A stretch of DNA of 5,842 nt from Candidatus Poribacteria bacterium (GCA_002729015.1 PBVO01000087.1:12325-18166); one strand, 5' to 3'. Counted from the stretch's first letter, positions 1-5,842 are shown. A program made the numbers and translations. Notes: generated by a model from the sequence alone, not told the origin.

Positions 1-902
1 AGTAAAGCCAAAGCTCCAGAAGAAATATAGAGTGGTCGTGTCTGAAGTAAAAATTGGGCAGCCAAAGACCGACCAAAGTTACTACTCTCGGAACTTCGGC
101 TAATCAAAATCCCAGAGGCAATAGAAATGATCAACGAAGGTAGCTGGCTAACTAGCCCGTCTCCGATAGTTAATAAAGTATAGCGCTGAACTGCACCATT
201 AGCACCAGTCAACTCCATTCCATGTCGAACTACGCCGACAATCAAGCCAGCAATTATGTTGACTGCGGTGATAATTAGGCCAGCAATTGCATCACCTTGA
301 ACAAATTTTGCAGCACCGTCCATTGCTCCATAAAAATTAGCTTCTGTTGTTACTGCTACACGTCGTTCACTAGCTTCGCTTTCAGTTAGTAAACCAGCAT
401 TTAAATCAGTGTCAATTGCCATCTGCTTCATTGGCATAGCATCTAAGGTAAAGCGAGCCGCTACTTCTGCAATTCGACCAGAACCTTTATTAATCACCAC
501 AAACTGTATAATAGTCAGAATAGCAAAAATTACAAATCCAACTACATAATCACCACGAATAACAATACCGGCAAAAGCAGCAATAATTTTTCCGACTGAC
601 TGGTCACCAATATGACCTTTTGTCAAAATCAATTTAGTTGAAGCTACATTGAGTGAAATACGGTAAAGTGTTAAAACCAACAATAGAGAAGGAAAAACCG
701 AAAAATCGACAGGTTGTAGCGTGTATAAAACTAGTAGTAATACGATTAAAGACAAAGAGACATTGATTGCTAGTAACATATCCAACAAAAATGCAGGAAG
801 TGGGATTAAGATTACTAACAAGATTGAGATGATACCAGCAACTAGGAAGAGATCGCCGTACCGAGACAGGGCTGGGACTTGTAATGTGCCAACGTTATTC
901 AT
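1..902 (-). CDS. flhA: Flagellar export apparatus protein FlhA (N-terminal part; gene runs off the left edge)
   Basis: FlhA is the large subunit of the flagellar type III export gate. Its N-terminal membrane domain is thought to form a proton-driven channel and its cytoplasmic C-terminal domain docks chaperone-substrate complexes. The 300 codons visible cover the membrane domain: hydrophobic segments at about residues 18-40, 42-60, 68-80, 113-137 and 206-225, a DFSVFPSLLL stretch at 66-75, LNVAST at 84-89, and the FHIPEP-family signature at 143-165 (RIAEVAARFTLDAMP, then MKQMAID). The cytoplasmic receptor domain is outside the window. LNVAST and the overall match favour flagellar FlhA over the injectisome homologue SctV. 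The start is an ATG at 902 with no in-frame start directly upstream and only a weak purine stretch as ribosome binding site. It follows flhB by 52 bp and is probably co-transcribed with it. Oddity: the usual MPGKQM is MPMKQM here (Met158), and the usual GGNYVVG is RGDYVVG. Confidence 0.96.
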   Translation of the reverse strand, partial: MNNVGTLQVPALSRYGDLFLVAGIISILLVILIPLPAFLLDMLLAINVSLSLIVLLLVLYTLQPVDFSVFPSLLLVLTLYRISLNVASTKLILTKGHIGDQSVGKIIAAFAGIVIRGDYVVGFVIFAILTIIQFVVINKGSGRIAEVAARFTLDAMPMKQMAIDTDLNAGLLTESEASERRVAVTTEANFYGAMDGAAKFVQGDAIAGLIITAVNIIAGLIVGVVRHGMELTGANGAVQRYTLLTIGDGLVSQLPSLIISIASGILISRSSESSNFGRSLAAQFLLQTRPLYISSGALAL

Positions 903-954
903 TGGTGTTATCTTTTCATTTGGAGAAGTCGGTTAAATTCGCATAATATATTCT

Positions 955-2013
955 TTATGCGGTCCTTCTATTTCGGGCTTGGTAAATACGTGCCAACACT
1001 TCTGCCACAGGTTGGAATAAATCATGGGGGATACTCTCGCCTAATTCAATTTCGTATAACGCCCAAGCCAAGGGTTTATCCTCTACAACAGGCACTTCAT
1101 TCTCGAACGCTATTTCCTTAATCCGTCGAGCAATTTTACCCGCACCTTTGGCCACAACCAATGGACTTTGCGACCGATCTTGATCATAAACGACAGCTAT
1201 AGCAATATGAGTTGGATTTGTAATAACCACGTCAGCTTCTGGAACATCTTGCATCATTCTCTGGCGTGATGCGTTCATTTGTCGTTGGCGAATCAGAGAC
1301 CTTACTTCCTGTGAAACTTCGGATTCTTTTTGCTCCTCTTTGACTTCTTGGTGTGACATTTTCAATTTTTGAGCATAGCTCCATCGCTGATAAAAGAAAT
1401 CTATTATGCTAAGAAACAATAACGAAAGTGCAACTCGAAAACCAACCTTATATGTTAGACTACCGAGGTAGATTAGTAACTCATCAGTCGATTTTGAACC
1501 AGCTGTCTGGAAACTTGGCGCCTCTTGCATAATTGTTATTACCACAACAACGCCAATGATAGTAAACTTTAGAATTGCTTTCAGTGTTTCGACAAGGCCG
1601 TTTCGAGAGAAAATCTGCTTTAGTCCAGACAGTGGATTAAGTTTGTTAAATTGAAAAGATAGTGCTTCGAGAGAAAAAAGAGCTCCTACCTGCAGGAAGT
1701 TCGTCAGGATTCCTGTTACCGCCATTGCCATTAAAATCGGTGCCACAATGAGCAACATCCGCAAAACCACCTGTACAAACCCTGCTTGTAAAGTCTGTGG
1801 ATCAGGTGAAATGTAATTGAGCTGAGAGAACGCGTATACACTAATATCTTTCAAGCCACCCAGAGAAAATTGTGCAAAAAATCGTAACGTTAGTAATCCC
1901 AAGAGCAGAGCAATGGCTGAGTTCAATTCCCGACTCTTCGGAACATCACCTTTTTCCCTAGCTTGGTCAATTCGCCTTTGACTCGCATCTTCCGTTTTTT
2001 CGTCTTCTGGCAC
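955..2013 (-). CDS. flhB: Flagellar export apparatus protein FlhB
   Basis: FlhB is the substrate-specificity switch of the flagellar type III export gate. It cleaves itself between Asn and Pro of an NPTH motif, which shifts export from rod/hook to filament proteins. Numbered from the GTG start chosen here (352 aa), the sequence shows the soluble N-terminus with EKTEDAS and REKGDVPKSREL, four hydrophobic segments (about 33-50, 80-110, 146-163, 190-207), a charged linker (EVKEEQKESE), and the cytoplasmic domain with NPTH at 266-269, followed by VVAKGAGKIARRIKEIA and VPVVEDKPLAWALY. Length and NPTH position match the flagellar family closely. An upstream TTG at 2031 would add six residues, but it has no Shine-Dalgarno sequence. 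The GTG at 2013 lies just after GGGGGAG and gives the normal short FlhB N-terminus. All functional motifs are intact. Confidence 0.96.
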   Translation of the reverse strand: MPEDEKTEDASQRRIDQAREKGDVPKSRELNSAIALLLGLLTLRFFAQFSLGGLKDISVYAFSQLNYISPDPQTLQAGFVQVVLRMLLIVAPILMAMAVTGILTNFLQVGALFSLEALSFQFNKLNPLSGLKQIFSRNGLVETLKAILKFTIIGVVVVITIMQEAPSFQTAGSKSTDELLIYLGSLTYKVGFRVALSLLFLSIIDFFYQRWSYAQKLKMSHQEVKEEQKESEVSQEVRSLIRQRQMNASRQRMMQDVPEADVVITNPTHIAIAVVYDQDRSQSPLVVAKGAGKIARRIKEIAFENEVPVVEDKPLAWALYEIELGESIPHDLFQPVAEVLARIYQARNRRTA

Positions 2014-2016
2014 TAA

Positions 2017-2023
2017 CTCCCCC
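2017..2023 (-). promoter_or_regulatory. Ribosome binding site that decides the flhB start
   Basis: On the minus strand GGGGGAG is followed by TTA and then GTG (2013-2011). It is one of only two clear Shine-Dalgarno-like sequences in the window. It supports the GTG start over the TTG at 2031, inside whose first codons it would otherwise lie. The spacing is slightly short if GGAG pairs, but normal if the upstream G-run pairs. Confidence 0.6.
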
Positions 2024-2251
2024 TTGTTCAATCAACCAAATTTTAGAATTTAATTGCCACAAATTTAAGTTATAAGATTGAACTCCTAACAGAAAGTAAC
2101 GTCATTTGGTGAATCCTGTTTCAGCAGAGACTATTTTGTGAGTATTTACACTATTTCTAGCGGATGATTTTCTACTGAACAAAGGAAAATAAGCTTTGGG
2201 TTTAGGCAGACGGCGTCGAATTAATCAATTTTTAAACACAAATGACCAAAA
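2024..2251 (-). other. Intergenic region upstream of flhB, no gene seen
   Basis: About 230 bp separate the phosphoesterase stop from flhB. I see no credible coding region on either strand, no strong GC-rich hairpin with a U-tract after the phosphoesterase stop, and no clear sigma28 or sigma54 promoter. A possible sigma70-type -10 hexamer, TATAAC on the minus strand (about 2065-2070), has no convincing -35 partner. The length suggests flhB-flhA has its own promoter here, but I cannot place it. Confidence 0.4.
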
Positions 2252-2755
2252 TCACAAATCGAAAATCTCGACTAACATAGAATTTAAATCGACGGTAGCT
2301 AATGTTGATCGGCCTGTCACCCAACCACCAGTTTCACCCGGATTAAGCAAGACGGTTTCGCTTTGGTTGGTTTTTGCTCGAATAGTTCTAATGTCTATTT
2401 TGTGAGTATGGCCGTAAATAACGAGATCATATAGACCACTAAGTGCAATAGGTTCAGCCAACTCAGGGTAGTGGACCGCACATATTCTTCTTCCATCAAT
2501 CTCAATATCAGCTAAATTATTGTGGACTTCACCAAGATCTTTAAGGCGATTGTATAGACCAATTCGCTCTCCATCATTATTCCCAAACACGCAAACCAAT
2601 TGGCAATTCAGTTCTTCCATTGGAGCAATAGCGAAAGGAGCGACAAAATCACCAGCATGGACAACCAAATCGACTTTCCGGCCATTAAAGAACGATACAG
2701 CTTTTTTAATTTTTTCGATGTTGTCGTGGCTGTCTGAAAATACACCAATAATCAT
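2252..2755 (-). CDS. YfcE/MJ0936-type metallophosphoesterase
   Basis: This is a 167-aa calcineurin-like phosphoesterase of the small YfcE/MJ0936 group, soluble di-metal enzymes that hydrolyse phosphodiester bonds in vitro; the physiological substrate is generally unknown. All expected metal-binding motifs are visible in order: Asp8 and His10 (SDSHDN), Asp36 (HAGDF), Asn59 (FGNNDGER), His95 (AVHYPE), and His116/His118 (YGHTH). The conserved tail LLNPGE...TGR (137-149) is also present. The protein fills the whole domain with nothing extra, and there is no signal peptide or membrane segment. The ATG at 2755 starts 10 bp after the stop of the upstream FGE-like gene. The only upstream GGAG lies inside that gene's final codons, 13 nt from the ATG, so translational coupling is plausible. 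The loop around His95 reads HYP rather than the HG seen in MJ0936. The family call is secure; the substrate is not known. Confidence 0.92.
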   Translation of the reverse strand: MIIGVFSDSHDNIEKIKKAVSFFNGRKVDLVVHAGDFVAPFAIAPMEELNCQLVCVFGNNDGERIGLYNRLKDLGEVHNNLADIEIDGRRICAVHYPELAEPIALSGLYDLVIYGHTHKIDIRTIRAKTNQSETVLLNPGETGGWVTGRSTLATVDLNSMLVEIFDL

Positions 2756-2765
2756 GATATATACA

Positions 2766-3905
2766 CTACTCCATGCTTTTGGGCAAACCTTGGCCTAATC
2801 CCATGCGCTTTGCATCATCAACATCCATCGCACAACGAAACCCAATCGCAACAATTGGCCAACTGTAGGTTTGCATTTTACCTTGTTCATTTTTTTCCTT
2901 GACACTGAGATATCCTGATGGTGGACAAGCGTCACGTGCACTGGTACGTTGATCGTCCAGTGGTCGCATCCAAGATCCGCCCCTAACTGAGCGATAAGTA
3001 CCTTGATAATTAGTGATCTGGCTATCCGACTTAATTCGAGTTAGCAATTTAGGATCGTACCAGTTAGCACACCATTCCATTGCATTACCTGCCATGTCAT
3101 GAATTCCATAAGGACTGCGGCCTTCGGGGTAACTACCAACTGGTTGTAAGTGTTTGAGCCGTGTATCATCAGCATAAACAGTGATCGGTTGCGCTGATGG
3201 AGTAAAGTTAAGGATATTCCAAGGACCACTAACAGCTCCTTCCAGCTTTGTTCGTTGAATTTCTGCAAAACCCCGCCAAGCGGTATAGGAATTCAGAGGA
3301 CGGCCAGCAACTCTTTCTGCATTGTTACATTTGCTACCATTCCAGTCGCTACCCCAAGGATAAATGCGGCCGTCTGTACCACGAGCGGCTTTCTCCCATT
3401 CGGTTTCCGTTGGTAGACGTTTACCTGCCCACCGCGCATAGGCATAAGCGTCCTGCCAACTGACTAGAACGACTGGGTGGTTAGCAGTTCCAACTGGGAA
3501 AGTCCCGCTTGACCAATTATAGGGTTTGGCTAAATCATGACTGTAGTAAGGTGGAGGGTAACCGGTTTGAGACACAAACTCATTGTATTGAGCGTTAGTG
3601 ACTTCGAACTTATCAATGTAAAAATCATCTACATAAACTTTGGTTTGGGGCATTTCATCAGCATAATGTTCTATATTCGGCCTAAAACCTTCCGGCATGG
3701 AATTTATCTCGGTTTTTGTTGATCCCATATAAAATTCACCGGCCGGAACAAAAATCATACGACTACCATCAGAACATTGAATTTCGTGGGTAATGATAGA
3801 TCTAGATTTTGCTGAACCTACTTGTGGGCTTTTGGAAACATAGTATAGTAATCCTACTACCGAAGCAATCAAAAGAAACAATGCGATGCGAAATAAACGG
3901 GTCAT
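2766..3905 (-). CDS. Membrane-anchored FGE-sulfatase (SUMF1) domain protein lacking the catalytic cysteines
   Basis: This 379-aa protein has a short basic N-terminus and one hydrophobic segment (about residues 5-23) that fits an uncleaved signal anchor, placing the rest outside the cytoplasm. Residues about 47-360 form an FGE-sulfatase domain: MIFVPAGEFYMGS (50-62), FYIDKFEVTNAQYNEF (95-110), HPVVLVSWQDAYAYARWAGKRLPTETEWEKAAR (143-175, with short gaps in conservation), IYPWG (181-185), YGIHDMAGNAMEWC (266-279), RSVRGGSW (305-312) and the terminal GFRC (355-358). True formylglycine-generating enzymes carry two cysteines just after RGGSW that bind copper and oxidise sulfatase cysteines. Here those positions are Arg314 and Gln319, so FGE activity is unlikely. 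Between PWG and PVGSYP (184-255) the protein is about 35-40 residues longer than typical members. No sulfatase gene is nearby. It begins 36 bp after the DUF6807 stop. The ATG at 3905 lacks a good ribosome binding site but is the only start that keeps the anchor. Confidence 0.93.
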   Translation of the reverse strand: MTRLFRIALFLLIASVVGLLYYVSKSPQVGSAKSRSIITHEIQCSDGSRMIFVPAGEFYMGSTKTEINSMPEGFRPNIEHYADEMPQTKVYVDDFYIDKFEVTNAQYNEFVSQTGYPPPYYSHDLAKPYNWSSGTFPVGTANHPVVLVSWQDAYAYARWAGKRLPTETEWEKAARGTDGRIYPWGSDWNGSKCNNAERVAGRPLNSYTAWRGFAEIQRTKLEGAVSGPWNILNFTPSAQPITVYADDTRLKHLQPVGSYPEGRSPYGIHDMAGNAMEWCANWYDPKLLTRIKSDSQITNYQGTYRSVRGGSWMRPLDDQRTSARDACPPSGYLSVKEKNEQGKMQTYSWPIVAIGFRCAMDVDDAKRMGLGQGLPKSME

Positions 3906-3909
3906 TATA

Positions 3910-3939
3910 GTTTACTACGACTATGTTTACTACGACTAT
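3910..3939 (-). repeat. Perfect 15-bp tandem duplication at a gene junction
   Basis: Two identical, directly adjacent 15-bp copies (ATAGTCGTAGTAAAC on the minus strand; 3925-3939 and 3910-3924) fill almost all of the 36-bp gap between the DUF6807 stop and the FGE-like start. Because 15 is a multiple of three it would not shift a reading frame, but it lies after the stop codon. It sets the spacing between the two genes and occupies the place where a ribosome binding site would be expected. Confidence 0.9.
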
Positions 3940-3941
3940 TG

Positions 3942-5081
3942 TTATTGAATAACGACACTCGGTGGGTTGATAAAGTCATGATAATGCTGTCCGACTTTTC
4001 CTTCAGTAGCATCTCCGTAGTGTATATACACACGGAATCGAAAATTCATTTCTTGTCCTTGAGGCAATGTGTAGGAACCATCTTTTCTTTGATCTGACTC
4101 AAAAGTTCCACCACCGAAGATATTGCTTCCCATCAGCCCGTAGTTTCGAACATGCCAGTAGGTTGGATACCGGGGGTTTGACAAATGATCAAAAAGAGAT
4201 ACGCCAACCGGTATGCCATCCACAATACCGGAATAGTCGCACCAGTGTGCTTTTTTTCCCCAAGTCTCATCCTCATTAATGCCACCAAAAGAGTTTTCAA
4301 TTTTTCCACTAGGATTGGATGCATTCATTTGTGGATTAACCCTGACGGTAATAATTCCACCTTCTTTAGTATCTCCAAAAAATACATCGCCTTGATCTGC
4401 TAGGAAAGTGAGATCTAAGTCAATTATGGAACGACCCGCTGGCAGAGCATAAAGTCGGTAATTTTGAATGTCCGACATTATTGGTATTCCATCTTTATCA
4501 TTCCAACTATTTCGGGTATAAATTTTACCGCACACTACTCCTTCTGATTTTTGACTGAAAGACTGGTGTACAATACGCCCTGCATGATGACCTTCACTCC
4601 ATAAATCTGTGTGATTAACTTCTCCGTAGGCAACATAAAGAGATCGATGATGTACGTGATCTTTCGATTCAGAGCTGATTTCGCCTCTTGTCACCTGGCA
4701 TTCGTCTGGTCCAAGAACAGGGAAAAAATAAGGTCGGTATTGGTGAGTATCATAACGAAATGTAGTGAAGTGCCGGCTGTCAATGTTAACAACGATTGTC
4801 TGATCTTTCTCAGTGAAAGTGACACCGGTAGTGGTTATACCAGAATCCGGTTGGGTTAATTGGTAGGTGCGTGTTGTATGAGCTGGCAAATCATCTAAAA
4901 CCCAGCACAACTCGCCTTTGCCGTGGAGCACCTCATACTGACCAAATATTTTCTGGCCGTTTGGCTCAGTTAAGATGACCGGACCATCATTTATACCATT
5001 GATCGGTTCGATACTAGTAATTACAGGACAACTGTTCCTATGGTGTTCATTGGCTGAAACTACTATTTTCTTGTTGAACAT
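3942..5081 (-). CDS. DUF6807 ('PmoA-family') protein of unknown function
   Basis: This 379-aa protein matches the DUF6807 family, labelled 'methane oxygenase PmoA' in some databases. It is not the integral-membrane particulate methane monooxygenase subunit: no membrane segments are visible. Family landmarks run along the whole protein: YRPYFFPVLGP (115-125), VTRGE (130-134), the His-rich DHVHHRSLYVAYGEVN (141-156) with DLW (159-161), VFFGDTKEGG (233-242), NSFGG then WGKKAHWCDYSG (263-285), DHLSNPRYPTYWHVRNYGL (298-316), FGGGTF (322-327) and the C-terminal IHYGDA. The clustered histidines and acidic residues look like a metal or ligand site, which is inference. There is no signal peptide, so it is probably cytoplasmic, unlike its membrane-anchored operon partner. 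The ATG at 5081 has a GGAG five bases upstream. It is the first gene of a probable three-gene operon. Family assignment is confident; biochemical function is unknown. Confidence 0.9.
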   Translation of the reverse strand: MFNKKIVVSANEHHRNSCPVITSIEPINGINDGPVILTEPNGQKIFGQYEVLHGKGELCWVLDDLPAHTTRTYQLTQPDSGITTTGVTFTEKDQTIVVNIDSRHFTTFRYDTHQYRPYFFPVLGPDECQVTRGEISSESKDHVHHRSLYVAYGEVNHTDLWSEGHHAGRIVHQSFSQKSEGVVCGKIYTRNSWNDKDGIPIMSDIQNYRLYALPAGRSIIDLDLTFLADQGDVFFGDTKEGGIITVRVNPQMNASNPSGKIENSFGGINEDETWGKKAHWCDYSGIVDGIPVGVSLFDHLSNPRYPTYWHVRNYGLMGSNIFGGGTFESDQRKDGSYTLPQGQEMNFRFRVYIHYGDATEGKVGQHYHDFINPPSVVIQ

Positions 5082-5086
5082 GTTGG

Positions 5087-5090
5087 CTCC
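5087..5090 (-). promoter_or_regulatory. Ribosome binding site of the DUF6807 gene
   Basis: GGAG on the minus strand is followed by CCAAC and then ATG (5081). The spacing is normal and confirms the start of the first gene in the operon. Confidence 0.6.
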
Positions 5091-5114
5091 ATTTGACCAG
5101 AACTACTAATCGTT

Positions 5115-5152
5115 GGCTAAGTTGTAAAAAATTGGCAAACCCAATCTCAGCC
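5115..5152 (-). other. Two-level hairpin in the DUF6807 leader
   Basis: Read on the minus strand, an outer 7-bp stem (GGCTGAG with CTTAGCC, one G-U pair) encloses an inner stem ATTGG-GTTTG-CCAAT followed by a run of six T. The inner stem plus U-run resembles a weak intrinsic terminator; closing the outer stem would keep the U-run in a bulge. It could be a leader attenuator or simply a terminator for the upstream M48 gene. No fold was computed. Confidence 0.4.
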
Positions 5153-5153
5153 T

Positions 5154-5182
5154 AAAAAAAACGCGAAATCTCACGTCTTTTT
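5154..5182 (-). terminator. AT-rich terminator-like hairpin
   Basis: On the minus strand AAAAAGACG pairs with CGTTTTTTT over nine bases (one G-U pair, loop of ten), ending in a run of eight T. In plus-strand RNA the G-U pair would become a C-A mismatch, so the structure favours minus-strand transcripts. Only two G-C pairs make it weak. It lies about 115 nt after the M48 stop, and also just after the predicted start of transcription for DUF6807, so it may end M48 transcripts or act in the leader. Confidence 0.35.
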
Positions 5183-5190
5183 GCTTCATT

Positions 5191-5218
5191 AGCATACCAT
5201 ATGAAGGCAAAATTTCAA
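5191..5218 (-). promoter_or_regulatory. Predicted sigma70-type promoter for the DUF6807 operon
   Basis: On the minus strand TTGAAA (-35, 5218-5213) is separated by 16 bp from TATGCT (-10, 5196-5191), and a TG dinucleotide one base upstream of the -10 gives an extended -10. Transcription would begin near 5184, leaving a leader of about 100 nt before the DUF6807 ATG. It is the best promoter match I found, read by eye only. Confidence 0.5.
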
Positions 5219-5296
5219 AAAAGATTCGGCAAACAAGAATAAAAAGACGAGTTAGCTTTGCTTGTTTTTTGTTTGATTAGTTGTTGAGTCAAATCT

Positions 5297-5842
5297 TCAA
5301 TAAATGCTAGTTAAATTTATTATTCGAGTTAGATATATCAACAAGGGAAGCAAGACTAGTAAGATTTTGGCTTCTATTAAATATCGCTCATAACGACGTG
5401 TTGAGGGATCGTCAGAGCAAGCGCGGTCAATAAATTCCAGTCGATTCTCGATTGACGGATGTGTAGAGAAAAGACGCACAAACCATCTAGCAGATGGTGG
5501 AACAAAATTAATTCCTCCCAAATGCCATAGGGCTTGCTTAAACCATGTTGGCTGTTGAGTAGTTTTAATTGCATACAAGTCGGCTTGATGTTCAAAACGA
5601 CGAGAAAGAAAGGGGAAAATAAGAACAAAAAACATTAATAAGAATGCGATGGTATAAAAAGCCAATGCAAATGGTGAGTGGTCAAACAATTTTAAAATTG
5701 GTTCACCAATCACCATGTAAAATAGAGGGTAAGAAAAAAAATAAGTTAGTGAAAAAGCAAAGTAGGTCCAAATATGCTTATAGTGAATGTGGCCGAATTC
5801 GTGTGCCACAACTGTTTCAACTTCCCTTGTAGAAAAATTCTC
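5297..5842 (-). CDS. M48-family membrane zinc metallopeptidase (C-terminal part; gene runs off the right edge)
   Basis: The reading frame is open to the window edge, so the 5' end is missing and the 181 codons seen are the C-terminal portion; a GTG at 5809 is internal, not the start. Numbered from the first visible residue, the zinc site HEFGH is at 14-18, preceded by the typical FSTREVETVVA, and the third ligand is Glu84 in RRFEHQADLYA. Two hydrophobic segments (about 26-46 and 58-79) lie between them, then STHPSIENRLEFID (126-139) and a C-terminal hydrophobic segment (160-175). This order is that of Ste24/HtpX-like M48 proteases, which degrade or process proteins at the membrane. THPS and the EHQAD motif suggest the Ste24-like branch. 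It lies 215 bp upstream of DUF6807, separated by a predicted promoter, so it is probably a separate transcription unit. Confidence 0.92.
   Translation of the reverse strand, partial: ENFSTREVETVVAHEFGHIHYKHIWTYFAFSLTYFFSYPLFYMVIGEPILKLFDHSPFALAFYTIAFLLMFFVLIFPFLSRRFEHQADLYAIKTTQQPTWFKQALWHLGGINFVPPSARWFVRLFSTHPSIENRLEFIDRACSDDPSTRRYERYLIEAKILLVLLPLLIYLTRIINLTSIY

Noticed and set aside
721..936. Plus-strand reading frame of 71 codons opposite the start of flhA
   Set aside because: It is antisense to the strongly conserved FlhA membrane domain, starts with GTG, and its product resembles no family; a shadow frame.
955..2013. Virulence-type injectisome genes (sctU/sctV) instead of flagellar genes
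   Set aside because: The FlhB C-terminal motifs (VVAKGAGKIARRIKEIA, the IPHDL to VAEVLA tail) and LNVAST in FlhA fit the flagellar families better.
2196..2405. Plus-strand reading frame of 69 codons covering the end of the phosphoesterase gene
   Set aside because: Its larger part is antisense to the conserved NPGE...TGR region of the phosphoesterase; no ribosome binding site and no recognisable protein.
4611..4859. Plus-strand reading frame of 82 codons inside DUF6807
   Set aside because: It lies wholly antisense to conserved DUF6807 motifs, including the His-rich segment; no independent evidence.
3942..5081. Reading the 'PmoA' label as evidence for methane oxidation
   Set aside because: The protein has no membrane segments and none of the particulate methane monooxygenase subunit features; the database name is misleading and no pmoB or pmoC gene is present.
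5226..5275. Possible terminator stem AAACAAG...CTTGTTT downstream of the M48 gene
   Set aside because: The loop would be about 23 bases and no U-run follows on the minus strand; in the plus direction there is no gene to terminate.

Overview
The window holds six genes, all on the minus strand, in moderately AT-rich, compact DNA. Read in the direction of transcription (right to left) they are: the 3' part of an M48 (Ste24/HtpX-like) membrane zinc protease; a DUF6807 ('PmoA-family') protein; a membrane-anchored protein with an FGE-sulfatase (SUMF1) domain; a small YfcE/MJ0936-type metallophosphoesterase; flhB; and the 5' part of flhA. The first and last genes run off the window. The intact flagellar export pair (FlhB with its NPTH autocleavage site, FlhA with its FHIPEP signature) indicates a motile, flagellated bacterium. 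DUF6807 and FGE-sulfatase-domain proteins are common in PVC/FCB-type bacteria (planctomycetes, verrucomicrobia, bacteroidetes, poribacteria), so an uncultured member of such a lineage is a reasonable guess. The window has no rRNA or other marker to settle it.

Layout. Positions 1-2013: flhA (partial, N-terminal 300 codons) and flhB, 52 bp apart and in the order flhB then flhA. The usual upstream neighbour fliR is not here; a phosphoesterase gene lies upstream across an intergenic stretch of about 240 bp. Positions 2252-5081: a probable three-gene operon of DUF6807, FGE-like protein and phosphoesterase, with gaps of only 36 and 10 bp. Positions 5082-5296: an intergenic region with a good-looking sigma70-type promoter and a leader of about 100 nt that can fold into two hairpins with U-tracts. 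Positions 5297-5842: the M48 peptidase.

How the genes may work together. FlhB and FlhA belong to the same membrane export gate of the flagellar basal body. The three-gene cluster has no obvious pathway: DUF6807 is biochemically uncharacterised, and the FGE-like protein lacks the two active-site cysteines of true formylglycine-generating enzymes, so it is unlikely to activate sulfatases. Only the phosphoesterase has a full set of recognisable metal ligands. I see no mobile element, CRISPR array, tRNA, rRNA or defence system. The points most worth a second look are the cysteine-less FGE-like protein and its operon partners, the structured leader upstream of DUF6807, an exact 15-bp tandem duplication at a gene junction, and a substituted residue in the FlhA signature.
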